Shown: positions 1 to 9,827, numbered from the stretch's first letter. The stretch is 64,000 bases of DNA from Puccinia triticina (GCF_026914185.1 NC_070570.1:2046001-2110000); one strand, 5' to 3'. Notes: generated from the sequence alone by a model not told the origin. A program made the numbers and translations.

Positions 1-2
1 AT

Positions 3-434
3 ACAATAAGAAAAACCATTCAAGACACAAGGAGCCTCCATGAGAAGATGGAGAAACTTTTTGGAAAACCAGGTATGGAGTTTGAAAATGCCTTGGAAAA
101 GCCACAAGGATTTCAGGACTACAGCAAATCCATATGGGAGCTTTTTGATAACCTTGGGAAATTCCCAAAATATCCAAAGCCAATCCATCATATTCAGGTA
201 GCTGAAAAGAATTGTATGTTGGAAACATTCAATTACATTCGCAGGTACAAACTTGCTACGCCTGATGATTTGAAGAGACTTCAGAGGGAATTTGAAAGTG
301 AGAATGGTTTGAAGTGGATTTCAAATGCCATTGATTCAGTATGCAGAACAGAAACAGAGATTTGGAATCAGTTTCTTGATTATGGGTTTAGTGAAGAGAG
401 ACTGAAGTACTCTCTTCATAGAGAACCCATTTAA
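3..434 (+). CDS. Unrecognised protein, 3' part of a gene cut by the window edge
   Basis: The frame is open from the left edge of the window, so the methionine at 48 is not necessarily the start. From that methionine 128 residues are encoded before a TAA at 432. The protein is soluble, rich in charged and aromatic residues, and has no signal peptide or motif I recognise. A second ORF in another frame begins 91 bases after the stop, and GTTAGT at 448 looks like an intron donor but lies after the stop. The two ORFs could therefore be one gene broken by a frameshift, or exons joined by a donor I cannot place. Composition is unlike the surrounding transposons, so this may be genuine host coding sequence. 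No function is assigned. Confidence 0.45.
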   Translation, partial: TIRKTIQDTRSLHEKMEKLFGKPGMEFENALEKPQGFQDYSKSIWELFDNLGKFPKYPKPIHHIQVAEKNCMLETFNYIRRYKLATPDDLKRLQREFESENGLKWISNAIDSVCRTETEIWNQFLDYGFSEERLKYSLHREPI

Positions 435-525
435 AATGCATACAAAGGTTAGTGAACCATACCTGTCTGGTTTGTAAGAAAGACATTTCAACTTGGTATA
501 ACATCATACATGTTGCTGAAATATT

Positions 526-1338
526 ATGCAATGGAATAATATCTCTGTAGACCTCAATAAAATACAGAAAGATTTTGTTTTATTTGCTCTACTTGTTGAG
601 GGACATGGAATACAAACAAATGAAGATTTTTGGAAGGACATCCCCATTTCAAAACAATACCACAAAGCAACAATGGAACAAATTCCCTTGTTACTGAAAA
701 TGAGAAAATATCTTGAGAAGCAATTACAAAATGAAACCTTGCATGAGGGCGCCAAAAATGAATTCTTTCATGAAGCAGAAGATGATTTGATTAAGCTTAT
801 GGAATGGTACTTCAAACCAGATTACCCTGATGATCAGTCCGCAATGAAGGAATTTGAGTCAATTTTTGCTCTCAGATCTTATACCTTAAGTTATATTACT
901 GAGAGGATTGGCTCAGATTACATAAAAATGTTTGAGAAGAAAATCATGAAGGAATCCAATGAATATTCTCCTAGTTTGGAAGCTTGGTATAAATTGCACC
1001 ACCTTATACATGATAGCACTCAATGGAAACACATGTTGATGTATTTAGTTGAGTATGCACCAAAATCCATGACAAGGGGGAAATATCATGAGTTGCCTGA
1101 TGAATTCCTGGAAGATAGGCTAAAAGTTTACTCAAAAAAGATACATAATAATTTTGAATCTCAAAACAGGTCAATAACTGAAATAGGAAACAAGGGATTG
1201 GAAGAAATGATGAAATTCAGAATTTACAAAAATTTCATTCATAACCATCAAAAGATTGTTGAAAGCTTGCCTAAGCTGGAAGAAAAATTGAAGTCCTTCA
1301 TTAGTGATTCTCAGGAAACCCACAAGAATTTTGAATGA
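526..1338 (+). CDS. Unrecognised 270-residue protein
   Basis: This is a 270-codon ORF with a balanced, lysine- and glutamate-rich composition and long helix-favouring stretches, which reads like real protein rather than chance. No signal peptide, membrane segment or family motif is visible. An acceptor-like CTGTAG ends at 550, eight codons into the ORF, so the true exon may start at 551 and the apparent ATG at 526 may be intronic. It ends in ATGA, overlapping the next ORF. Its proximity to the preceding ORF suggests a single multi-exon or frameshifted gene. It could be a lineage-specific fungal protein. Function unknown. Confidence 0.5.
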   Translation: MQWNNISVDLNKIQKDFVLFALLVEGHGIQTNEDFWKDIPISKQYHKATMEQIPLLLKMRKYLEKQLQNETLHEGAKNEFFHEAEDDLIKLMEWYFKPDYPDDQSAMKEFESIFALRSYTLSYITERIGSDYIKMFEKKIMKESNEYSPSLEAWYKLHHLIHDSTQWKHMLMYLVEYAPKSMTRGKYHELPDEFLEDRLKVYSKKIHNNFESQNRSITEIGNKGLEEMMKFRIYKNFIHNHQKIVESLPKLEEKLKSFISDSQETHKNFE

Positions 1339-1562
1339 ATGGACTGTTGGTTCTCTGGAGTCTTTCTGGAATATTTAAATGGTATATTCAGATGTTATTT
1401 ATTTGTTTCATTTCACCATTGATCCCCACTCTTCATTATCTTTTTGGTATTTATTTCCAAAATGAACAACCCCTTTCATGGGTGCTGCTTGGCATGAGGT
1501 TTCTTATTTTTTCACTCATTTTACCTACTTTCATGAGTACTCAAATCAGCAGGTACAATTGA
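1335..1562 (+). CDS. Small hydrophobic ORF overlapping the upstream gene
   Basis: A 75-codon ORF starts inside the stop of the 270-residue ORF (ATGA overlap). It is strongly hydrophobic, with two or three stretches long enough to span a membrane. In a fungus a 4-base overlap does not mean translational coupling. It may instead be the C-terminal membrane segment of the same protein after a frameshift, or an AT-rich chance ORF. Nothing here identifies a family. Confidence 0.2.
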   Translation: MNGLLVLWSLSGIFKWYIQMLFICFISPLIPTLHYLFGIYFQNEQPLSWVLLGMRFLIFSLILPTFMSTQISRYN

Positions 1563-2144
1563 CCATAGGATTCCCTACTAGATTTGGATGTTGAGATATG
1601 CTTATATCCTGATATTAGTATGCTTCAAAAATAACACAAAACAATCTTGTACATAGTCTACACAAGATTTTTTCTGGAGTTTTCTCCCTAAGGGAATCAG
1701 AACCCCTTGTTCTTACTCACCAAAGTGTCACTGGTCTGTCAACCGTGAACTTGGGTTTCTTCATCTTGCATTGCCCACAACATAGAAGGGAGTAAAAAAC
1801 TAACTCTTTTTCTGCACCATCTTGCATGGGACCAGAGATGAAGCATCTGAAGTTCACAGACCTAGATTCTTGTGACACACGTGGGAGAGAAGAAATATGG
1901 GTTTGATTCAATGAGAGAGGAAAATCCAGATGGCAGAGGCAACCAAGTAAAGACTATATGCAAGTTTTTCTGTGTTATGGCTGAAGCATACCACATAGGG
2001 GATATAAGCATACTATCTCAACGCAACAAACAATTTTTTTCTATTTTTTTTTTCTAGATTTTGTTATCTTGAGAAGCTTATGTTTTTTCTTACCATTATT
2101 GAGTGTTACTATGCATACAGAGGAGGATCTTGGTATCCTAAGAT
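1563..2144. other. Non-coding, no feature recognised
   Basis: AT-rich sequence with short T-tracts. Small ORFs on both strands have no protein-like composition. I see no RNA gene or repeat boundary here. Confidence 0.4.
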
Positions 2145-3324
2145 TCACCAGGGAGGGATTTGTTACACTCTCTAGAGAGTGCCAGACCGTAATTTTGTCA
2201 GTTGCTTGGTATGAGGCGAGGTCAATGTCATCTGTAACTTTGTCCAAATTCCTTCCCAATATAGGGTTAACTGTAGGTGAAGTCGTTGTGAAATGATATG
2301 TCACTCAATGTCAACACATCATTATCTCTCAGTTGAATTTTTGTGTTTGGTTCATCATGATTTCAATTTTGTATGCAAGCTTCAATGCACAAATGTTTTG
2401 CCAAGAATGTACCTATCCTTATGCTAAAATATTTCTTTAGCCAAGTGACAGGAAATGTTTTGCATTGTGGAATGGTTTTTATTCAAAAAACAAACAGCAC
2501 CACATTATGAAAAAGACTGGTATAGCAACTTCAGAGGATCAGCCAACCGGCGGATGAATCCTAGTGAGTGATATATTTACACCATCACATTAATGGGCAA
2601 GGAGAGTGTTTTGAAATCAAATTTCTATTCTTCAAAAACAGGGAAAAAGCTAGGAAAACCTGTGTAACATGCAATTTGACTCCCAGAAATATGAAATGTG
2701 AAAATACTGGACTTAGTTTTCCCTAACATTTCTACAAAGTGAGGGAGAATTTAAGAATTTTGAATTCTGAAGTGTGAATAGCTTATCATTTGGGAATATG
2801 CACCTTGTGTAGTACAGGACTACAGAGTGTACAACTTTCATATCTTTACCCACAACTTACTGAAAGATGCATCATCTGGGGCCTTTGGGCCCCAGAGAAG
2901 CTTGCATTGGCCCTCTACGCGCCCCTTTGAGCCATTATTCGAATTTTTTTGAGTATTTGAGCTTAAATTTGCCCAGGCATTATTTGACTCGAATTGAATT
3001 TGAATACAAATACTCGAATTGATTCGCTTCGATGTGCTATGCCCTGCTCAAGTGGAGGGTGTCTCCACTTGATTTCCAGTACACACTGGCAATTGGAAGA
3101 TCCCTGTGTGTACCAGCAATTGATTGGAGAACCCCAATAGTTGAGTTTAACTCACCGTAAAACACAAGATTGGATATGGAAAAACTCAGTATGAGCTCAG
3201 TATAAACATATAGCTGACCCACAATTGATTTACACATGAGGAAATGGTTCACATCTGGAAGACTTCCAGAGAGAAATTATGGTCTGGCACTCTCTAGAGA
3301 GTGCAACAAATCCCTCCCTGGTGA
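2145..3324. repeat. Inverted repeat pair about 1.1 kb apart (possible DNA transposon ends)
   Basis: The sequence at 2145-2194 recurs as its reverse complement at about 3275-3324 with only two or three mismatches over roughly 50 bases. Each arm has CACCAGGGAGGG at the outer side and the self-complementary CTCTCTAGAGAG in the middle. This arrangement fits terminal inverted repeats of a non-autonomous DNA element of about 1.18 kb. No clear target duplication is visible outside the arms. Two oppositely oriented repeat copies would look the same. No transposase is encoded between them. Confidence 0.45.
2876..3055 (+). repeat. Short copy of a repeat also present at 43.8-44.6 kb
   Basis: It begins with a palindrome of the form GGGGCC...GGCCCC, followed by GCCCTCTA and GCCCCTTTG, then AT-rich sequence with TATTCGA-type motifs, and ends in GTGCTATGCCCTG. 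The same landmarks in the same order and orientation occur at 43820-44580, where a 21-bp tandem array separates them. This copy lacks that array, so it is an internally deleted or ancestral form. Confidence 0.5.
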
Positions 3325-3995
3325 TTAATTTCACCTACATCCATGGTTATTATGAGACAGTGCTGTTTTAAAGCCTGAGGTGGGCTGGTAATAGAATTTG
3401 ACAGCCAACCAACACAAGATCTGCAACAGGAATTGGATCCTAAACTGGTTAAGCAAAGATTCTTGTAAATATGAATAAGAAAAAATAACATATTGCGGAT
3501 AAAATTTGTGTACAAGGATAGCCAAAATTGTGTGAAACACAAAACCTCACTGTGGAGCTCCTACAGTGTCTACCATAGGCAGGAAAGGGAGGGTAAAGTG
3601 CTGTGTAGCTGCCCTTGTGATGGTCTGTAAAACCTTGAGCAGAAGACGGATGAAAGCAATAGATAGTGCAGTTCGGGGTGGATTTGTTTGAGAAGAAGAA
3701 GAGGGATGGATACCCTTGGTGGAAGTGGGTGAACAAGAATCAAGGAAAATAAGTTCCAAAAAAGGGTGCCAGAGAGGTGGAGAAGGGAATCACAAGGTTC
3801 AAACTATGAAGATGGTGGGACAGGAGAGTTTCAAATGGGAAAGGGATCAGGTAATAGGCTCAAAAACTCAGAATTTCTCCTGTTGGAGGGGAGGCAGAAC
3901 TCAGGAATTAGGATAAGGATTGTATGGGTCAAAATAAAGGGAAGTTATTCCCCTTGGATCAGGATGTAAACTGCATTCCCTGAGGGGACTTGTCT
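3325..3995. other. Non-coding, no feature recognised
   Basis: Several overlapping ORFs of under 100 codons occur on both strands, none with recognisable protein features. A purine-rich stretch covers about 3690-3900. Confidence 0.35.
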
Positions 3996-4213
3996 GCACT
4001 GCCAGCATAATTAGCTGGGTTAAGGTTATCCCAGTTAAACTGGGATGAACTCAACCAATTTAAACTTGGTTGGTCTCAACTGATGAAATATAAATCTAAG
4101 GTACCCCCCTTGGATTTATATTTCATTGGTCAAGATCAGCCCATTTTAAATTGGTTGAGTGCATCCCAGTTAAACTGGGATGACTTCATCCCAGCCAAAT
4201 ATGCTGGCAGTGC
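3996..4213. mobile_element. 218-bp fold-back (MITE-like) hairpin
   Basis: The two halves are reverse complements over about 100 bases each with scattered mismatches. The outer ends read GCACTGCCAGCAT and ATGCTGGCAGTGC, and the centre is a run of C near 4107. Inner blocks such as CCCAGTTAAACTGGGA are themselves palindromic. This is a typical miniature inverted-repeat element with no coding capacity. I could not identify a target duplication, so the superfamily is undetermined. Confidence 0.7.
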
Positions 4214-4574
4214 CAAGCTCAGGCAGAGCTTGAACTATAGTCTAGGATGAGTGGCATGAATCGAAATCTTGCTTCTGATGTACATCTGCTACTAAGAAAA
4301 CAAGATGCATGGTGTGGTTAGATCAATCAAGAATAAAAATTGGGTCAGCCTAAAGGAACCCCAAAAATTTACTTCATGTACACCAAAATTTTGGTGTACC
4401 CACATGTGCACCCCAATATTACTGGGGTGCACTTCTGGAGTACCCCAATTTATTGGTGTGCAGACCTGCTTACCCCAAAAACATTGGGGTGAGGGTGTTG
4501 AAACCCCCAGACTGCTTCAATTTTTGGGGTGAAATTTAATGTACACCAAGTGAAATGGTGTACATCAGTCGCGC

Positions 4575-5410
4575 ACCCCATTGAGGGGAGTTACTCCCCC
4601 ACCCACCCGCCCGACTTGTTAGACCTGCACACATCGGTCATTGAGGGGAGTAGCACCCCTCAATGACCATTACAGACCGGTCATCAAGGGTGCTACTCCT
4701 CTTAATGACCAACAGAGACCGGTCATCGAGGGTGCTACTCCCCTGATGACCGGCACAATCAGTCATTGAGGGGAGTAGCACCCCTTGATGACCAACACAG
4801 ACTGGTCATTGAGGGTGCTGCTCCCCTCGATGACCGGCACAATTGTTCATCGAGGGGAGCTACTCCCCTCAATAACCAACACAGACCGGTCATCAAGGGG
4901 GGTGCTGCTCCCCTCAATGTCCGGCAGAATCATTCATCAAGGGGAGTAGCACTTCCCCACGATGGCCGGCACAGATTGGTCTTCGAGGGGAGAGTAGCAC
5001 TCCCCTCGATGACCGGTCTGTGTTGGTTATTGAGGGGAGGTGCTACTCCCCTCAATGAATGATTCTGCCAGACACCGAGGGGAGCAGCACCCCCCTTGAT
5101 GACTGGTCTGTGTTGGTTATTGAGGGGAGTAGCTCCCCTCGATGAACAATTGTGCCGGTCATCGAGGGGAGGTTCTATTCTTCTCAAGGACCAATCTGTG
5201 CTGGTCATCGAGGAGAGTAGCACCCCCCTCAATGACTGGTCTGTGTTGGTCATCAAGGGGAGGTGCTACTACCCTTGATGAACAATTGTGCTGGCATTGA
5301 GGGGAGTAGCTCCCCTCGATGAACAATTGTGCTGGTCATCAAGGGGAGTAGCACCCTTGATGACCGGTCTGTGATGGTCATTGAGGGGTGCCACTCCCCT
5401 CGATGACTGT
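4575..5410. repeat. Tandem array of hairpin units inside the fold-back element
   Basis: Roughly 60-70-base modules repeat many times. Each module contains GATGACCGG or ACCGGTCAT next to a GAGGGGAGTAGC...CCCCTC hairpin. Larger-scale symmetry is also present: the block around 4800-4990 is the reverse complement of 5000-5180, so the array folds back on itself. ORFs on both strands (for example 4766-5062 plus and 4930-5256 minus) encode near-identical peptides only because of this symmetry. Confidence 0.75.
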
Positions 5411-5645
5411 CGATGTGTAGTCGGGCGGGTGGGTGCGGCACCCTAGATACATCTGGGGTGTTGAGTGGCTCACCCCTTTCACAGGGTGACATATTGGAGT
5501 ACTGGGGGTTTGCACCCCAGTATGATGGGGTGTTGTGGCTGTGTACACCCCAGATTTCACTGGTTTTGGGGTACCCTGTGGCTCACCCCAAATTACTGTA
5601 GAGACTGTAAAATGAAGATGTGTGTAGAGACTGTAAAATGAAGAT

Positions 5646-5730
5646 GTGTCTGGTGAGAGTCGAACTCACAACCTCAGCTATGCTGAGACACATACTAGAG
5701 TGCTGCCTTTACCAACTAGGCTACAGACGC
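5646..5730 (-). tRNA. tRNA-like gene inside the TRIM 3' LTR (long variable arm)
   Basis: The 85-nt sequence folds as a class II tRNA. It has a 7-bp acceptor stem with one mismatch, a 4-bp D stem (GCCT/AGGC) inside an A-box-like TAGCCTAGTTGG, a 6-bp variable arm (CTCAGC/GCTGAG), and a T arm GTGAG/CTCAC around TTCGACT that serves as a B box. A T4 run follows 8 nt downstream, a plausible Pol III terminator. The anticodon stem is weak and the loop appears to be 8 nt, so no anticodon is assigned. It is probably a tRNA-derived promoter module rather than a functional decoder, though a real Leu- or Ser-type ancestor is plausible from the long variable arm. Confidence 0.6.
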
Positions 5731-6028
5731 TTGTGGCTGCCAGCTGGGTGGTTGGTTGGTAGTGCTCATGGGTCAATCCGACAGCCCTCCATACTGTGGT
5801 GATACATCATGGTAGCAGACTAACAGACAACTCAACACCCCCCCTTGCTACATGATGGGAAGTGGGGATTGACCCCAAGAGAGAGTGGGAATGAGACCCA
5901 GGAATGATGATCAGCGTAGGGATTGAACCCGTGATCTAGATGTAGGCTTATAGGGGTTTGCGTGGTCTTACAAGTAAGCATTCACAAATTCATCAAGTCT
6001 CTATTGTAAGCGAGTAGCGCTCAGGTAG

Positions 6029-6044
6029 CTCTGGGCTCATAACC
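6029..6044 (-). promoter_or_regulatory. Primer-binding site complementary to initiator tRNA-Met anticodon arm
   Basis: On the minus strand GGTTATGAGCCCAGAG directly follows the LTR. Its complement contains CTCATAACC, the anticodon-loop sequence of eukaryotic initiator tRNA-Met. Priming by a half-tRNA cut in the anticodon loop is established for Drosophila copia and relatives. Replication by a copia-type reverse transcriptase is therefore likely. Confidence 0.75.
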
Positions 6045-6067
6045 TGTAGAGACTGTAAAATGAAGAT

Positions 6068-6152
6068 GTGTCTGGTGAGAGTTGAACTCACGACCTCAGC
6101 TATGCTGAGACACATACTAGAGTGCTGCCTTTACCAACTAGGCTACAGACGC
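6068..6152 (-). tRNA. tRNA-like gene inside the TRIM 5' LTR
   Basis: This is the second copy of the same 85-nt class II tRNA-like fold, at the equivalent position of the other LTR. It differs from the first at a few bases, including TTCAACT in place of TTCGACT in the T loop. Acceptor, D, variable and T stems are preserved, and a T4 run follows. It is transcribed in the same sense as the retroelement, upstream of the primer-binding site, so Pol III transcription from it would run toward the LTR end. Confidence 0.6.
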
Positions 6153-6407
6153 TTGTGGCTGCCAGCTGGGTGGTTGGTTGGTAGTGCTCATGGGTCGATC
6201 CGACAGCCCTCCATACTGTGGTGATACATCATGGTAGCAGACTAACAGACAACTCAACAATTACCTGGGGTATGAGGTGCTGTACCCCATCTTCACAGGG
6301 GTGCGCAAAAGTACACCCCAAGTGGTTTGGGGTACATTTCAGCAGCACCCCCTTTTGGTGTACATGAAGTAAATTTTTGGGGTGCCTTTAGGCTGACCCT
6401 AAAAATT

Positions 6408-7546
6408 TAGATAGTGTATTAAATCAGCCTGGTTTGTTTTGGCAAATTCAACATCATTCCTATCACCTTTTATCATAACATTTACACAAATTTTTCAATC
6501 ATCAGAAAAAGTAGTTTCACAAGAATCTGACCAACTTGAAAAAAAATGAATTTTTTTGATGGCAAATTGGATAAAAGTGGTGTTGAAAATTCAACATGAA
6601 CTGGGGTGTACCTGAATGTAGCCTAAGAAATCCTAAATGAATATGGTTGTCAAGAATTATGTAAAACTAAAAAAACACAACCATGGATGAGCAATTACAT
6701 AACTACATACCCTTTCATAGCCAAGCAAGCACACACCGGGATTTCTCACTGGCATGCTGGCAAGGCATGACCTCTGGCTTCCCAGTGGCATGCCCAGAAA
6801 GCGGACACATGTTTTAAATTCTTGCAGGAGTCTTTCCCAGAATCACCGCCCAACAAGCGGAAGAAGCTTCTGCTTGCTGAGGCCCTCAGTGAACAGGTAC
6901 AAGGTATTGTGCTTGAGGAATCTTTCCAGGCAAGCCAAAGAGATTCTATCCTAACCGGGCGGGTACATAAAGAACCTTTTGGTTGAGTATTCTCATTGGC
7001 GAGAACGCAAAATGAGACCACCAAGGAGGAGACTTTTGAATTTTGAATCTTGCTTGGATTCCGGAATCATTCCCGGCAAGCGGAAGAAGCTCCAAGCTCT
7101 GCAATCGCCTGGAGGATTCCTCCGGCGCAAACACTTGGCACCTGCTTGGCAAGAAATCATACATTTCAAGCAGGTTGTAGGTCAGCATGAAGGAGCTGAA
7201 GAACATTCATCTCCGCCAAGTACAAAGGCACATCCATTTGGAAAGCCTCCCCAGAAAGCGCATGTACCTGCTTGCCCACCTGGAATGATTCCTGGATCTT
7301 GGCAAGCAGGTGCCGGTTGCCCACCCAAGATACGTAGATAATCTAGTATGTACATAAATCTTCTTTTTTCAATCCAATAACCATGGGGATGTACCCAAAG
7401 GAGAATTTTTTAGGCTGGATTCATCCCAGCAGAAAATCTCTGCAGAAATGATTTTGTTTCTCAATCTAGATCAAGCCAAGTGATCTCAACCCAAAGGAGC
7501 AATTTTTTTCACATCAAATTGTACAGCTTTCCCAATCAGTAAATCA
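6408..7546. other. No convincing gene
   Basis: AT-rich to about 6720. From there to 7345 the sequence is more GC-balanced, with recurring motifs (AGCGGAAGAAGC, GGCATGC, CTTGGCAAG). A 120-codon plus-strand ORF (6979-7341) lies in this part but has no recognisable features and overlaps minus-strand ORFs, so I do not call it. Confidence 0.35.
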
Positions 7547-7949
7547 CTAGAGTACAGGGGCGGCTATGCCGCCAGCTCCAAGGTCCTCAAGACATTATGA
7601 ATTTTATGCATTACTACAAAAATAACTATCTAAAAACTACTTTTTTTACAAAATTTAGAACTTCTGATTCATCTCTTTTGCCTATTTGTACAACTGAAAG
7701 GTTACGCACATCACGTACACGGGAAATTCCTACGTATAACTGCCCATGCGCAAACACTTGACTGCGCAAGACCAACGCCACTTGCTTCATGCTTTGCCCC
7801 CGACATTTTTTTGTTGTCATGGAAAAGGCTAAGGCAAGTGGAAATTGATACCTATAAAATGACACTTTAACAAGAGAATCTCCCTTGTGCAACAGTGTTA
7901 TTTTGCGTACCAGATAATAGGGGCAACACAAATCCACAACATGTTCCAC
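7547..7949 (-). mobile_element. Helitron 3' end
   Basis: Read on the minus strand, the helicase tail is followed by a perfect 6-bp GC hairpin (GGCGGC ATA GCCGCC, 7573-7559), eight bases, then CTAG at 7550-7547. The next base is T. A hairpin followed shortly by CTRR at an A|T target is the diagnostic Helitron 3' terminus. The 5' TC end is not identifiable, so only the 3' boundary is given with confidence and the element may extend right of 7949. Confidence 0.75.
7626..7949 (-). pseudogene. PIF1-like Helitron helicase, C-terminal fragment
   Basis: These 107 codons correspond to the last domain of the Rep-Hel protein that drives rolling-circle transposition. The stretch FPLALAFSMTTKKCRGQSMK, then the HGQLYVGISRVRD segment, matches the C-terminal helicase motifs of the PIF1 family, where the Arg of SRV is the conserved finger. 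The Rep nuclease domain and the Walker A and B motifs are absent, so this is a fragment. It ends 53 bases before the terminal hairpin, which is the expected order at a Helitron 3' end. Confidence 0.75.
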
Positions 7950-9827
7950 TCAAGAATGAGCTTAAGAGCTGAGTCAAGAGATGATTTCATTAATGCACAG
8001 GAATTTACCAAACGTGTGTATCAATAGATGGTGCGCAACATCAGCTAAAGGGGAGATTCAATTTCTATCTAGGGCATCCTTCAAAGTCATCTACTTTCAT
8101 AAAACTTGCAACAGAAGAGCCAAATCAGTGCAAAAAACCCCTTTGACTTGAGGGAGAACACAATTCCACAGCAGTCTCTCCTTGAGAATGAGGTTAGGGT
8201 TGTTATGCCGAAATGAATTTGTTGCGCAACAGTATTTTCCCAAGGCTGCACCTAAAAAAATACTATCTAGGGGCCCCTACAGTCATGCTTCAAATTTGCA
8301 GGAAAAAATGGCAGCCAAACTTATATCATTGTCTCAACACTGATACTCTTTCTTGTACACTAGGCAAAAGCTAGAAATTATTAAACTTCCATCTCAAGAT
8401 ACTTCAAAACATTTCAAGCTGTTGAGAAGAATTGTTTGATATATGAAAATCTTACGGATCATGAGAAACTCACCTTGATGTTTATAACAGATTCAACCCA
8501 AGATTCAATATCAGCGGCCACTCAGAACGAGTCCCCAATGGATAATTTATCTAGCTGTTGTTCAATTGACCCCTGAGATAAATACAGACAATTTATTTGG
8601 GCTTACTTCCCGATTTTCAGGGTCAACATCTCAGACAGTTCCATGATTGTTGAAGACAATCAGAACACCTGTCAACTGGGGGTAAGTGTGACTGGCAAAG
8701 GAGGCAGGAACTGATTGGTGAAAACTGGAGGCGTGAGTTGTGAGACTAATGTTAGCCTGTTTATGTGATGCCAAGTGGAAAGATCAGTCCCTCAAAAACA
8801 AGCCAAGATGCAGGGTTGGGACCTGAATCCATAGGGGCAGCAGTATAAATATTGAAATGTAAATTATAATGAGGTTGTGATTCCCCATCACAAATAAACC
8901 ACCCAAGAACAGAGAGGATTTTGAATAAATTATTTTGATCAAACCAGGGACGGTGAGCAAAATAGGTGAGTGAGCGGACGGTTAGTTTGGTAAATGGCAT
9001 CGCCAATAGACTTTTGACAGATGAATTGATTTTTAAGAAGAGCCTTTATGAAAGAGGCTGAGGAAATGCTGAGAGTAATTTTGCAACTGGAGTAGCAATG
9101 GAGCATCAAAGGAGGATTGTGAGCAGTTGGGGACAACAGAAAGGAGCATTGCAATTGGTTGGGAGGTATTGAACCAATGCACAAAAGTGGAAGGTGCTTT
9201 AACAGAAGCGCAATTGTTGAATTCTCACAATGAAAGGACTTTTGGAGATGAGCTTTGCAGCGGTGTGGTAGTATCTTTGTAGTTGCACAGAAACAGCAAG
9301 TGTTCAGCAACAGGGCAATAGGTGAACCCCTTCTGAATGTGAGGAGCTGAACAAAAGAAGAGCCCAAAGGAGGAAAAATACTTAATTGCCGGGGGGATTC
9401 AGATGCTGTGTGAAGTTTTGTAGGTTTCTGGAGAGCGGAGAATGTGAGAGAACTAAGTTGGGGAATATGTTGCACAGCTCAAAGTCTCCTTTTATAGACA
9501 AGAGGTTGGTAGTGAAGCATAGCAAGGGGTGAGGAGAACACAAGAGGCAAGGGATACATCCCATGAGATGGGATGATACAAGATAGAGGGTAAGAGACAG
9601 ATAAAGGTGAAGAGGATGGCCGGACTTGGAGAGGTCCGTTTGCGGCTTAGATTACTAATGTACATGCTTTGGAGAGATAAGCTATAATAAGGGCAAGAGT
9701 GCCGTTTATAGAGATATATGGTATATGCTGTGAGCCCCCCTCCTAGGGTGTCACACATATGTCACGAGACCCTGAGCGGGACCCATATAGTCCCGACTCC
9801 TCCACCACCTAGCTGGCTTGGAAGATA
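7950..9827. other. No convincing gene; possible decayed LTR near 9.5 kb
   Basis: The 178-codon minus ORF at 8939-9475 is low-complexity Leu/Ser/Pro-rich and has no motif. Around 9485 the minus strand has TATAAAAGGAG, resembling the TATA regions of the LTRs at 39.5 and 52.0 kb. This may be the remnant of an LTR, but I cannot delimit it. Confidence 0.3.

Larger units (their letters stand above)
5597..6259 (-). mobile_element. Complete TRIM (miniature LTR retrotransposon) with tRNA-bearing LTRs
   Basis: On the minus strand the 5' LTR is 6045-6259 (215 bp, TGTTGAG...CTCTACA). A primer-binding site abuts it at 6029-6044, then come about 190 bp of non-coding interior, an AAGGGGGGG polypurine tract at 5838-5846, and the 3' LTR at 5597-5837. 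The 3' LTR matches the 5' LTR except for substitutions and a 26-bp tandem duplication at its outer end. The five bases ATTAC flank the whole unit (5592-5596 and 6260-6264). These are all the hallmarks of LTR retrotransposition in 663 bp with no ORF. Each LTR contains an 85-nt tRNA-like sequence. Confidence 0.88.
4342..6399. mobile_element. Fold-back DNA element with about 50-bp inverted termini and 8-bp target duplication
   Basis: The left end GGGTCAGCCTAAAGG and the right end CCTTTAGGCTGACCC begin inverted repeats of about 50 bases. Both are flanked by TAAAAATT (4334-4341 and 6400-6407), a clean 8-bp target-site duplication. Eight-base duplications are usual for the hAT superfamily, but no transposase is encoded, so the mobilising family is inferred. 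The interior is a chain of short hairpins (GTACACC...GGTGTAC type near both ends) and a tandem hairpin array. A separate LTR miniature element is inserted at 5597-6259. Without that insertion the element would be about 1.39 kb. Confidence 0.85.

Noticed and set aside
4766..5256. ORFs of about 100 codons on both strands encoding near-identical repeats
   Set aside because: They are produced by the palindromic hairpin array and are not credible genes.
6979..7341. 120-codon plus-strand ORF
   Set aside because: No homology-type features, overlapped by minus-strand ORFs, and in a stretch with short internal repeats.
8939..9475. 178-codon minus-strand ORF
   Set aside because: Leu/Ser/Pro-rich low-complexity peptide without motif, overlapped by other chance ORFs.
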